Part shown: positions 1-6,731 of the stretch, piece by piece
Layout of the letters: every line of letters starts with the position of its first letter
Numbering within the stretch: the stretch's first letter is position 1
Origin: Crocinitomicaceae bacterium
Lineage (GTDB): Bacteria > Bacteroidota > Bacteroidia > Flavobacteriales_D > Crocinitomicaceae
NCBI GenBank assembly: GCA_029247685.1
Contig: JAQWKT010000015.1
Coordinates: 1 to 33,490 of the forward strand
Direction: 5' to 3'
DNA length: 33,490 nucleotides
Made by a program: the position numbers and the translations under genes
Notes under the pieces: generated by a model
The model's input: the letters and a program-made list of their open reading frames with translations, nothing else
Databases searched by the model: none
What the model was told of the DNA's origin: nothing

Positions 1-84
1 TATGAGTTTGAATTAATTGCCTTTAAGCAAGATGTAAATAAAAATCTAAATGCTTTTAAACAATTTGCAGAAGACAAAATCTAA
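1..84 (+). CDS. C-terminal end of an unidentified protein (partial)
   Basis: Frame 1 is open from the window edge to a TAA at 82-84 and encodes 27 residues ending FKQFAEDKI. The fragment is charged and probably helical. It is too short to assign. It is followed after about 10 bases by palindrome J1, so it is probably the 3' end of another cassette-like gene. Confidence 0.6.
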   Translation, partial: YEFELIAFKQDVNKNLNAFKQFAEDKI

Positions 85-91
85 AACGAAA

Positions 92-144
92 GCACAACAC
101 AGTCTAAACCAAATTGCATAACTTGGTTTAGCCAAACCGTTAAC
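92..144. repeat. Cassette-junction palindrome J1 (attC-like)
   Basis: A 9-bp perfect stem, CTAAACCAA (104-112) with TTGGTTTAG (123-131), is enclosed by AAC (96-98) on the left and GTT (139-141) on the right. The spacers are unequal: 5 nt (ACAGT) on the left and 7 nt (CCAAACC) on the right. The CAAACC-GTT block recurs in J8. The AAC/spacer/stem/longer spacer/GTT plan is shared with the other palindromes of this region. Confidence 0.6.
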
Positions 145-207
145 AAACACGTAGAATCAACTTCCATGAAATAAAGATAATTTTTAAAGATTTATAAAAC
201 CATTTAT

Positions 208-645
208 ATGAAAAATAAGGCATTAAAAATCGGGGTTTTGTATGTTCTAATATCAGTCTCCGTCAGTATATTATTGTACCTTTTTATTTATAGCACAGAA
301 CTCAAGCGCGAAGAGATTCCCTTATCCAACTTTGGCAAATTGTTTTTGTCATTTTTTATAGGTTTAATAAGTGGGTGGATGATTATAGCTCCTATATGTA
401 GAATTAAATTTGGTGAGGTACCGTTTTTGAGAAGTTTTGCGGCATTACCTGCAGCTATTTTTCCATTTACTTTAATATTTATAACTGTTCCAGGTAGTAG
501 CTTAGGTTTATTGATTTTCCCTTTGGGTTTTCTTCAAGCTGCGTTTATGCTGTCGTATTTGGGCTGGCTGCATGGCCTTGAGTTTTTCGCCCTCTTCAAG
601 CGATCAACGTACTCTAACCTTTTTCGTGAAAGAAAAGATAAATGA
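208..645 (+). CDS. Small integral membrane protein of unknown function
   Basis: This 145-aa protein has about four hydrophobic segments: residues 8-29, 43-65, 74-95 and 98-125. It ends in a basic tail (RSTYSNLFRERKDK). I recognise no family. The N-terminus MKNKALKIGVLYVL is either the first membrane helix or an uncleaved signal. The gene stands alone between palindromes J1 and J2 with no operon partner, which fits a cassette-borne gene. Being coding is supported by a continuous frame and a plausible membrane topology; function is not inferable. Confidence 0.7.
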   Translation: MKNKALKIGVLYVLISVSVSILLYLFIYSTELKREEIPLSNFGKLFLSFFIGLISGWMIIAPICRIKFGEVPFLRSFAALPAAIFPFTLIFITVPGSSLGLLIFPLGFLQAAFMLSYLGWLHGLEFFALFKRSTYSNLFRERKDK

Positions 646-781
646 ATTGACCGGAGAACAATGAAGTACAGTACTTTCGTATATCTTTAAAAGGGGTTAA
701 ACTCTTGTCTCCATTGTTGTTTTTGAATATAAAAACAGAAGAGAATCAAAGCAAAATTAAACTAATAAAATAATAACGTTT

Positions 782-830
782 GCTAACAATGTATAAGCCC
801 CATTAAAACGGATCTTATGCTTACGTTGGC
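782..830. repeat. Cassette-junction palindrome J2 (attC-like)
   Basis: GCTAAC (782-787) pairs with GTTGGC (825-830), and inside it GTATAAG (791-797) pairs with CTTATGC (814-820) with one G-T pair. The spacers are 3 nt (AAT) and 4 nt (TTAC), and the loop is 798-813. It ends 14 bases before the start codon of the YdeI-like gene. The right end GTTGGCGGTA is repeated inverted just after that gene. Confidence 0.6.
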
Positions 831-844
831 GGTAATTAGAAAGA

Positions 845-1483
845 ATGAATAAATCTGTAGACGATTACTTTTTAGAAGGTTGCGGACGTTGTCCATTAGG
901 AGGAACGCCCGAATGTAAAGTTCATACTTGGAATTCAGAATTGGAATTGTTGAGAAAAATAGTCCTTGATTGTGGATTGACGGAAGAATTTAAGTGGGGT
1001 GCCCCTTGCTACACTTTTCAGAACAAAAATATTCTTATGGTGAGTGCTCTAAAAGAATATTGCTGTATAGGATTTTTCAAAGGTTCTTTGTTAGGTGACG
1101 ATAAAAGCCTATTGGTTAAACAAGGGGTTAATTCACAGGCAGTAAGACTCTTTAAGTTTAAGACATTTGAAGAAATAGTTGAAATTGAAGCTGACATTAA
1201 AGCATACATTTTCGAAGCAGTTGAGGTGGAGAAGGCAGGATTAGAGGTTGTATTCAATAAGAACCCTGAACCTATTCCTTTAGAATTAGAATCGAAATTT
1301 GAGGAAGACCCGGTTTTGAAAGCCGCTTTTGAAGCGTTAACACCAGGGAGACAAAGAGGCTACATCATACATTTTTCTCAACCAAAACAGGAAAAGACAA
1401 GAGTGTCAAGAATAGAAAAGTGTACTCCAATGATTTTATCAGGAATTGGATTAAATGATAAGTATAAATCGATGAAGAAATAA
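845..1483 (+). CDS. YdeI/OmpD-associated family protein (DUF1801)
   Basis: This 212-aa protein is predicted cytoplasmic. Residues about 30-130 form a DUF1801 domain, seen in DCGLTEEFKWGAPCYTF and EYCCIGFFKGSLLGD. The C-terminal part (about 155-200), with LTPGRQRGYIIHFSQ and KQEKTRVSRIEKC, is the OmdA-type region typical of the YdeI family. The N-terminus carries an extra Cys-rich segment, GCGRCPLGGTPECKVHTW, found only in some members. The biochemical role of the family is not established. The gene is monocistronic and bracketed within 2-20 bases by palindromes J2 and J3, including inverted 10-bp copies of GTTGGCGGTA (825-834) and TACCGCCAAC (1487-1496), so I infer it travelled as a single-gene unit. 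Confidence 0.88.
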   Translation: MNKSVDDYFLEGCGRCPLGGTPECKVHTWNSELELLRKIVLDCGLTEEFKWGAPCYTFQNKNILMVSALKEYCCIGFFKGSLLGDDKSLLVKQGVNSQAVRLFKFKTFEEIVEIEADIKAYIFEAVEVEKAGLEVVFNKNPEPIPLELESKFEEDPVLKAAFEALTPGRQRGYIIHFSQPKQEKTRVSRIEKCTPMILSGIGLNDKYKSMKK

Positions 1484-1490
1484 AACTACC

Positions 1491-1560
1491 GCCAACAAAA
1501 GCTAAAAATCATAGCCCTAACCAACCAAACCGTTTCTACGCTTTTTAGCCGGGACGTTAT
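1491..1560. repeat. Cassette-junction palindrome J3 (attC-like)
   Basis: GCTAAAAA (1501-1508) pairs with TTTTTAGC (1542-1549). It is enclosed by AAC (1494-1496) with a 4-nt spacer (AAAA) and by GTT (1556-1558) with a 6-nt spacer (CGGGAC). It starts 7 bases after the YdeI-like stop codon and runs directly into repeat R-A. The spacer asymmetry matches that of J8. Confidence 0.65.
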
Positions 1561-1661
1561 CAAGTCAGCACAATAATCGGGTTCTAGATTATCTTTTCAT
1601 GGTTTCCAATAACACTGAAAAATCTTCCAAAAAGTTTGAACTCTCACCATTGGAGGTCACT
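1555..1661 (+). repeat. Direct repeat R, copy A (R-A)
   Basis: It begins with CGTTATCAAGTCA, the right end of palindrome J3, and ends with TTGGAGGTCACT. It is nearly the same as copy C at 8920-9022, including a 44-bp identical block (1616-1659 against 8979-9022). It shares AAAAAGTTTGAACT and GAGGTCACT with the shorter copy B at 5889-5931. A terminator follows at once. The rest of the gene-free stretch 1484-1837 holds only J3, this repeat and the terminator; I see nothing between 1710 and 1837. Confidence 0.85.
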
Positions 1662-1669
1662 AAAACAAG

Positions 1670-1709
1670 TCCCAATCACTTTAAAATAAGGCGGTTGGGA
1701 TTTTTGTTT
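1670..1709 (+). terminator. Rho-independent terminator after R-A
   Basis: TCCCAATC (1670-1677) pairs with GGTTGGGA (1693-1700) over 8 bp with one G-T pair. The loop is 15 nt and the tail is TTTTTGTTT. It stops rightward transcription leaving the cassettes before it meets the leftward genes beyond. Confidence 0.75.
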
Positions 1710-1837
1710 CTCCACATGTTCCCCATAATTGTGTTTTTATTTGAAGATTGATTTATTTTTAATTGTCATCTCAGAAGACATTTCTTAAATTCGGCTAAAT
1801 TCAATTTCAATGTCAGAACAACAAAAAATCAAAAGCA

Positions 1838-2149
1838 TTAGCACTTATAGTAATACAAACTTTTCTGCTTGACAAGATAACCTGTTAAAAGAGTATCACA
1901 CGCTTCACAGTAAACGAACTGTTTTAGAGGAAGTTGATCGTTATCCGTTTTATATTCTTTCAGTTGAGGGGTTCTTTCAGAATTGATTATTAAAAAATCC
2001 TCTTTAGATACAATAGGCTTGTGCTTTCCTTCAATTATCTCTTCGGGTAACATTTTACAGACAAGGATTCCGCAATAAAAAGGATTCTTAAAAATCTCAT
2101 GCAAGCGCTTTTCATTTATCTTCATTCCTGCTGTATTCACCCTTCGCAC
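1838..2149 (-). pseudogene. Remnant of a large serine recombinase (Recombinase + zinc-ribbon part)
   Basis: The 103-aa frame starts with a GTG and is open from a stop about 15 bases further upstream. Residues about 8-52 (KRLHEIFKNPFYCGILV...HKPIVSKEDF) match the central Recombinase domain of large serine recombinases. Residues 74-103 (LPLKQFVYCEACDTLLTGY) begin the recombinase zinc beta ribbon. The N-terminal catalytic resolvase domain is absent. The frame stops at YYYKC, before the second half of the ribbon and the coiled-coil C-terminus, so the piece is truncated at both ends. Full-length relatives are about 450-550 aa. It lies between R-A and palindrome Jx and is presumably the relic of an inserted mobile element. 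Confidence 0.75.
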
Positions 2150-2195
2150 TATTTCTACATTCGATTAGGTATTTAAGGAAATATAGTCTTATATC

Positions 2196-2233
2196 GGCTA
2201 ATATAAACTATAGATTATAGCGAATTGTTAGGC
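2196..2233. repeat. Short palindrome Jx with a GTTAGGC end (attC-like)
   Basis: CTATA (2208-2212) pairs with TATAG (2216-2220) around a GAT loop. To the left are a 5-nt spacer (ATAAA) and GGCTAAT (2196-2202); to the right are a 6-nt spacer (CGAATT) and GTTAGGC (2227-2233). GTTAGGC fits the integron core consensus GTTRRRY exactly, and GGCTAAT is a degenerate inverse core. The stem is short, so this is the weakest full member. It ends 9 bases from the stop of the beta-barrel gene. Confidence 0.4.
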
Positions 2234-2242
2234 TTAATATAA

Positions 2243-3757
2243 CTAGATATATATCCTCAAACCAGCCGATAAGATCAACTCATGATAATTTCCTTGGTAC
2301 AATTCTTGGCGATTAGCATTTTTTCTATAAATGTACTCAGGATACAATAACAATTTGAATCGGTTATTTATGGCAAAGTTAAAATTCAAGGCGCCAATAA
2401 ATCTTGAATTCAATGATTGTGACAGATAGTTAGAAACATCAATTTGAGTAATTTGATCCAATCTTGTTTTAGAGTTTATGTCTAAGCTGTATTTCAAATC
2501 AAGGTCTAATCCAAACTTTCTCAGCTGCAATACATTCATTTTGTTTCCTACTGTCAAAGAAACAGATGTGATCTGAAACTGTGAATTGATATCAGTGAGC
2601 ACATGCTTATTGCATAAATAGTCTGTGTCGTTGATTTCATCAATTGAAAGAATCTGCCCATTAATGTTTCGCGTTAACCAACCGTGATCATCATACAATG
2701 CACTATAGGTGAATTCGACATTTTTTATGTTGTAGTTAAATCCTATGATTGGTTTAACCCATCGGTTGAACTCATAGCCTACCTCCACATTTAAATTGTA
2801 CCCGCTACTGTTGAAAGGACGCGTAGAAAGCGCACCCACAGTGAAAGTCTCATCCCACACATTCATTTTATAAATGCTATACCCAGCTTTGACTTCAATG
2901 AAGAATTTACCAGGCTCTTTCTTTTCAGGTGCCTTCATAATTTCATCCGGGTCATTGTTATTGGCCGGTGAATATTCCTCTACTAAGGTTGTAGTATCAA
3001 GATCATTTTCAATATCGGTAAACTCTTCATCCTGATTTGTCTTTGCCAAATCGATCGAGCTGGTTACGCTGTTGTCATCTCCTAAGTTATCCCCAGATGA
3101 TATTTGATCATTGTCCTTGTTCGCGTCATCATTTCCCTTGGAAAGTACTGCGTCTCCAGAAGAATTAACATCACCTTGAGAAGCATCTATATCGGCATGA
3201 GGATCGGAATCCGGAGTGTTTCCGGATAGATTTGAATCAACTGAATTATTATGATTTGAACCTTCCTTTTCCTCAACTTGATTACCAGCAGCTAGTTCCT
3301 TTGTGACTGAAGTATTCATATCAGATGTATGCGAATTATTTCTAAACTCATTTTCTGAATGAATACCAACAGAAATATTCATGTTGGATTGTCTTGCCTC
3401 AAAATTTTCAGTTGAATTCAGCTTATTCGTTGAATTATCTGTGACAGTTGCACCATCCTCAACTTCCATATCCGTGTTAGCGTTTGGTTGATCATTCAAA
3501 ATTTCACTGCTATTTATTTCTTCGTTGTGTTGAGAGACACTTTCATCAGAATTCATCCAGTTTCCCAAATACGCAGTGGTACCTATAGCACCGACAATAA
3601 GAATTAAAGAGCCTAAGCACCCATATAACCAGAAAAGTCCTCTTCTTTTCTTCTTTTCAGGAACGATCTCTTTTTCTATATTATTCCATATAAAAGCCGG
3701 GGTCTCTCTTTTACCATCTTTCAGACTTTTACCCACGATCTTATCAAAATTATCCAT
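2243..3757 (-). CDS. Anti-sigma-like membrane protein with C-terminal outer-membrane beta-barrel domain
   Basis: This 504-aa protein has three parts. Residues 1-40 form a charged cytoplasmic-looking segment (IVGKSLKDGKRETPAFIWNN). One membrane helix spans about 40-66 (LFWLYGCLGSLILIVGAIGTT). A long Asp/Asn/Ser-rich low-complexity linker covers about 70-280. Residues about 283-504 resemble an outer-membrane beta-barrel (FFIEVKAGYSIYKMNVW, LNVEVGYEFNRWV), ending in a final strand ELILSAGLRIYI. Its start overlaps the end of the ECF sigma gene by 8 nt, so the two are translationally coupled and this is the expected anti-sigma partner. I infer that the N-terminal segment binds the sigma factor; no classical zinc anti-sigma motif is visible. 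The product would have to span the periplasm. Confidence 0.72.
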   Translation of the reverse strand: MDNFDKIVGKSLKDGKRETPAFIWNNIEKEIVPEKKKRRGLFWLYGCLGSLILIVGAIGTTAYLGNWMNSDESVSQHNEEINSSEILNDQPNANTDMEVEDGATVTDNSTNKLNSTENFEARQSNMNISVGIHSENEFRNNSHTSDMNTSVTKELAAGNQVEEKEGSNHNNSVDSNLSGNTPDSDPHADIDASQGDVNSSGDAVLSKGNDDANKDNDQISSGDNLGDDNSVTSSIDLAKTNQDEEFTDIENDLDTTTLVEEYSPANNNDPDEIMKAPEKKEPGKFFIEVKAGYSIYKMNVWDETFTVGALSTRPFNSSGYNLNVEVGYEFNRWVKPIIGFNYNIKNVEFTYSALYDDHGWLTRNINGQILSIDEINDTDYLCNKHVLTDINSQFQITSVSLTVGNKMNVLQLRKFGLDLDLKYSLDINSKTRLDQITQIDVSNYLSQSLNSRFIGALNFNFAINNRFKLLLYPEYIYRKNANRQELYQGNYHELILSAGLRIYI

Positions 3758-4319
3758 AGTAATACTGTTTAATTTTACTGTCTTGTTGTGTAAACAATAT
3801 CTTCTTTAGCTGCGCTCGTGCTCTCACTAACTGAGAACGAGACGTACTTTCTTTAATATCCAACATTTCTGCAATCTCTCGGTGACTGTATTCTTCTACC
3901 AAAGCCAAGTTGATTACTGTTCTATAACCCTCTGGTAAATCTTGTATTGCAGAGAATAGTTTTTCTCTTAATAATTCCTGATCCTGTTCGTTTAAATCGA
4001 CATCCGTTTCGTCTTCAATTGCAAAGTCTTTTTCACTGAGCATTTCTTGCTTCTTAGAGCGCGACCTTAAAAACTCAAGACATTTATTAACCATCAGTCT
4101 TCTCAACCATCCTTCGAATGACGAAGGCTCTTTTAGCGTTTCAATTTTTTGATAAGCTTGAATAAATCCTTCTTGCAGGACATCTTTCGCATCTGAATCG
4201 TCTCGAATATAACGCAAGCATACATAGAACATCTTATCAGAATAATGTTCGTAGATACGCTTAAAGGCGACACTGTCAGCCGCCTTTATGCACTCATATA
4301 TGGCTTGTTCTAATGTAAT
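3750..4319 (-). CDS. ECF-family RNA polymerase sigma factor
   Basis: Region 2 is clear (FYVCLRYIRDDSDAKDVLQE, then FEGWLRRLMVNKCLEFLR), as is region 4 with its helix-turn-helix (LPEGYRTVINLALVEEYSHR, then EIAEMLDIKESTSRSQLVRA). The first in-frame ATG (4232) would remove helix 1 of region 2. The frame remains open upstream and encodes the expected segment (LEQAIYECIKAADSVAFKRI, then YEHYSDK). No ATG, GTG or TTG exists in that stretch. I therefore place the start at the ATT codon at 4317-4319 (189 aa), or a substitution has destroyed the ATG. With a conventional start the ORF is 3750-4232, 160 aa. It is co-transcribed with the overlapping anti-sigma/beta-barrel gene and probably controls an envelope response. 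Confidence 0.85.
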   Translation of the reverse strand: MTLEQAIYECIKAADSVAFKRIYEHYSDKMFYVCLRYIRDDSDAKDVLQEGFIQAYQKIETLKEPSSFEGWLRRLMVNKCLEFLRSRSKKQEMLSEKDFAIEDETDVDLNEQDQELLREKLFSAIQDLPEGYRTVINLALVEEYSHREIAEMLDIKESTSRSQLVRARAQLKKILFTQQDSKIKQYYYG

Positions 4320-4350
4320 AAGTAAATGATTTAAATAAGGACAGAACCTC

Positions 4351-4563
4351 TTAATGGACTATTACTAATTTACTTGAGCTAATGTAGTTGTCATCACTGA
4401 TGATTTCCAGGTAATACAAACCATTTTCCAGTTTACTCGTTGCGAGTTCTATTTTATCTGAACTCCTTATTGTTTTGTCCAATTGAACTGTTTGTCCTTG
4501 ATTGTTATAAAGTTTGATTTCGTAATAGTTTGAATAATTTCTTGTTCTATAGTTCATCAACAC
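4351..4563 (-). pseudogene. Detached remnant of a T9SS C-terminal sorting domain
   Basis: The 70-aa frame opens with GTG. From residue 13 it matches the second half of a type A T9SS sorting domain: YYEIKLYNNQGQTVQL, then LENGLYYLEI, then SSKLVIVH. The usual first strands with the YPNP motif are missing. It overlaps the 3' end of the upstream lipoprotein gene by 17 nt in a different frame, so a frameshift plus loss of about 25 codons is the simplest history. An independent protein is unlikely because there is no signal peptide. Confidence 0.6.
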
Positions 4564-5650
4564 AAAGGTTATCGTAAGTTATCTCCCAGCCCACCAAAAC
4601 AATAGTATTAATAAGTCCTTCAATGGTTACATGATAACATGGATCACCATTCGTGGCGTTTCCTAGTGAAGTGACATTATAAGTAATTCCTGCAGGGATA
4701 GTACTAAGAGCTGCACCATTTACCATGAATTCGTTTGGATCATTAATATCCCAAACATTTGATATATCAAATGAAACCCTCTTATTCGTATAACTCAAAC
4801 CAGAAAAATCAAGCTCTAAATCAACATTATTAACTTGTAATAACTGTCCAGAAAAGTTAACATTTTGGTCTGCCCCGTAAGAATTTGGTGCCCCCCAATA
4901 AATGCTTCCATCTAAAGACGATATACCTTCATAATCTAGATGTTTGCATCTGAACGAAACGCCATTTGAATTGTAAAACGGTGTTCCATAATTTGATTGA
5001 GAACTAGGACAAACTGTATAAAAAGTTGTGTCCTCAAACTCTTCACAAAAAGGATTACTAGGAACAGGAGTGTAATCTTCAGTGCACATATTGTCTATTG
5101 CGAGCTCCCAACCCCCTAATTCTATTGCTGTAAAGTTTCCTGAAACAGCAATATGCTTACCATTTGTTAAATTTGTTACGTTCACAAATACTCCAGTGGG
5201 AGGTGTAGTATAACTCAATCCGTCAATCAAAAAAGTATAATCTCCTAAATCCAAGTTCGCATCAAATGATACAGTTTTAGAAACATTCGCATAATTACTA
5301 TAATCAAATTTTACGGCTGCATCAGCAAATCTCAAGATCTCACCAGTGTAATTTGAGCACTCTGCTTGCCAGATTGCGTCTAATGGAATTACATCTACAG
5401 ATCCGCTTCCGTGCATGTTCATTGAATAATCAACATACCTTCCAGTCATCTGAGTATACGCTTGATAGTAAAATACTGATCCGTATATGGCAGAAGTAAA
5501 GGACTGGTTGATTCCTGAAGAATCAAATTCATTGCATGTGCATGAAGGACATCCGGCCTGCGGTGTAGGCTCTGGAACAGGTTCTTTTTTACAAGATGTT
5601 AAAGCCGCTGTACCCAAAACGATTACTAGGTATAATTGTGAAATTCTCAT
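4547..5650 (-). CDS. Lipoprotein with a tandemly duplicated domain, function unknown
   Basis: This 367-aa protein starts at the ATG at 5650. An upstream extension to 5701 is possible but would precede the signal peptide MRISQLYLVIVLGTAALTSC. The lipobox LTSC places the lipid-anchored Cys at residue 20. A Cys-rich stretch follows (AGCPSCTC, 32-39). Two homologous halves, about 41-192 and 202-367, can be aligned: GEILRFAD with GQLLQVNN, KTVSFDANLD with KRVSFDISNV, and GGWELAIDNMCTED with VGWEITYDNLCVDE. I recognise no named family; the repeats look like all-beta extracellular modules. It lies upstream of the sigma operon on the same strand, with a T9SS remnant overlapping its stop. Confidence 0.75.
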   Translation of the reverse strand: MRISQLYLVIVLGTAALTSCKKEPVPEPTPQAGCPSCTCNEFDSSGINQSFTSAIYGSVFYYQAYTQMTGRYVDYSMNMHGSGSVDVIPLDAIWQAECSNYTGEILRFADAAVKFDYSNYANVSKTVSFDANLDLGDYTFLIDGLSYTTPPTGVFVNVTNLTNGKHIAVSGNFTAIELGGWELAIDNMCTEDYTPVPSNPFCEEFEDTTFYTVCPSSQSNYGTPFYNSNGVSFRCKHLDYEGISSLDGSIYWGAPNSYGADQNVNFSGQLLQVNNVDLELDFSGLSYTNKRVSFDISNVWDINDPNEFMVNGAALSTIPAGITYNVTSLGNATNGDPCYHVTIEGLINTIVLVGWEITYDNLCVDEL

Positions 5651-5871
5651 TTTTATAAATTTATTTTCCCTATAGATGCATATATACCAAATGTGCTGCA
5701 TGAAAAAATTAAATTTTTGATTTTTTTTCTGAGAGAGCCCAAAATGCGATTAATTTAGGTAGTATAAGAAAACGAAAAATAACTTTAATCAATATTAAAA
5801 CGATTTAATATTGATTAGGATGCTTAGATTCTCAAATAAATATTTTCAACAAGTCATCAACAAAAAACTAA

Positions 5872-5894
5872 GCCTAACATGCCCTAAGCGTTAT
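5872..5894. repeat. Collapsed cassette palindrome J4
   Basis: GCCTAAC-ATGC-CCTAAG is followed directly by CGTTAT. The left arm matches the left arm of J5 (CCCAAC-AGCA-CCTAAG), but the loop and right stem are missing and the arm is fused to the usual CGTTAT end. It runs straight into repeat R-B. The gene-free stretch 5651-6073 contains this element, R-B and its terminator; nothing else is recognisable there. Confidence 0.45.
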
Positions 5895-5931
5895 GCCTAA
5901 AAAGTTTGAACTACCTCCTGTCGAGGTCACT
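5889..5931 (+). repeat. Direct repeat R, copy B (short form, R-B)
   Basis: CGTTAT is followed by AAAAAGTTTGAACT and GAGGTCACT, as in copy A, but the roughly 50-bp middle part is absent. Between GAACT and CACT lie 15 bases in both copies. In this copy they form a perfect hairpin, ACCTC/GAGGT. A very strong terminator follows three bases later. Confidence 0.75.
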
Positions 5932-5933
5932 CT

Positions 5934-5979
5934 AGCGGAGAATTGGTTAAAATCAACTGGTTCTCCGCTTTTTATTTTT
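5934..5979 (+). terminator. Strong rho-independent terminator after R-B
   Basis: AGCGGAGAA (5934-5942) pairs perfectly with TTCTCCGCT (5961-5969). The stem continues inward through TTGGTT/AACTGG with three G-T pairs, giving 15 bp around the loop AAAATC. The tail is TTTTTATTTTT. It acts on rightward transcripts. Confidence 0.85.
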
Positions 5980-6073
5980 GCTAAATCCTTTGATAATAAA
6001 GGGATTGAAGAGAAAATAGAATTTACTCTTTTGGTTTGAACTTTGCCTTTTAACTTGTCGTAACCTATTCCGG

Positions 6074-6415
6074 ATGGGAACACTAAACTTTGTATTTTCT
6101 TCTTTTGTAGACCTTTCTGAAAAGATTTTTGACGAAAACCTAGAATCAATTCCTTATGATTTTACAGAACTAAAACAATCAATTAAATATTTAAATACGA
6201 ATAAAAAACCTGATGAGAAAAATGTTATCAGACCACTAAACTTCATTGGAGAGATATCATTTTCAAGAATTGTTTTTGATTTGAAACATGAAAAATCTAT
6301 GTTCTTTTTGGAACAAAACTGTGGTCTAATGTGCAAAATTGGATGGCGTGTATTTGGAGTGAAAAAAGAAGGAACTTGGACTCTACATTCGGTTGAAGTA
6401 ATGTACTTTTCATAA
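6074..6415 (+). CDS. Hypothetical protein, 113 aa
   Basis: It starts at ATG 6074 and ends 13 bases before the AAC of palindrome J5. The protein is soluble and mixed alpha/beta by appearance. A Cys/Trp-containing C-terminal part reads CGLMCKIGWRVFGVKKEG then TWTLHSVEVMYF. I do not recognise a family. The sense frame is preferred over the antisense frames here because those run through the repeats and have repeat-derived ends. It is probably the only gene of its cassette, between R-B and J5. Confidence 0.6.
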   Translation: MGTLNFVFSSFVDLSEKIFDENLESIPYDFTELKQSIKYLNTNKKPDEKNVIRPLNFIGEISFSRIVFDLKHEKSMFFLEQNCGLMCKIGWRVFGVKKEGTWTLHSVEVMYFS

Positions 6416-6424
6416 AAAACGACA

Positions 6425-6654
6425 CCCCAACAGCACCTAAGCGGTATACCTAACTTTGTAGTTTTCTGAAAGGTTTGTCTGTTTGCTCGTAATATTTGCT
6501 GGCAGGTATTTATAAATGTAGTCTGCTGCATTCAGCCTTCTGTTATCAGTGCTTTGTGTCACCTATAAATAAAGTAGGTTAGCAAAGTATCGCAAATATT
6601 ACTAAGTTTGGTAGAGCTAATGTTGGTATGTACACCGCTTAGCTAATCGTTATG
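6425..6654. repeat. Long cassette palindrome J5 (about 230 bp)
   Basis: AAC (6429-6431), a 5-nt spacer and CTAAGCGGTATA (6437-6448) face TACACCGCTTAG (6631-6642), a 6-nt spacer and GTT (6649-6651). The outer stem pairs 11 of 12 positions. The 182-nt loop folds further: GTAATATTTGC and GCAAATATTAC are perfect inverse copies. This element fills most of the gene-free stretch 6416-6731. Confidence 0.6.
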
Positions 6655-6731
6655 AGTAATTGGTACAATTCTAAATTAATCCTTTGATAAATTCAAATGT
6701 CCAAAAGAAAAACATAATAAAAAATACAACT

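Noticed and set aside
646..727. Possible extra junction element: AACAATG and CATTGTT about 50 bases apart, with an inner AAGTAC/GTACTT
   Set aside because: Only 7 bp pair across a long loop and the AAC/GTT spacer layout is not matched, so I did not count it with the palindromes.
5874..6149. Minus-strand open frame of 91 codons ending within the R-B repeat
   Set aside because: Its C-terminal half is the reverse translation of the terminator and repeat R-B, and it overlaps a better sense gene at 6074. Non-coding.
6154..6531. Minus-strand open frame of 125 codons
   Set aside because: It is antisense to the 113-aa gene and crosses palindrome J5; composition is not protein-like.
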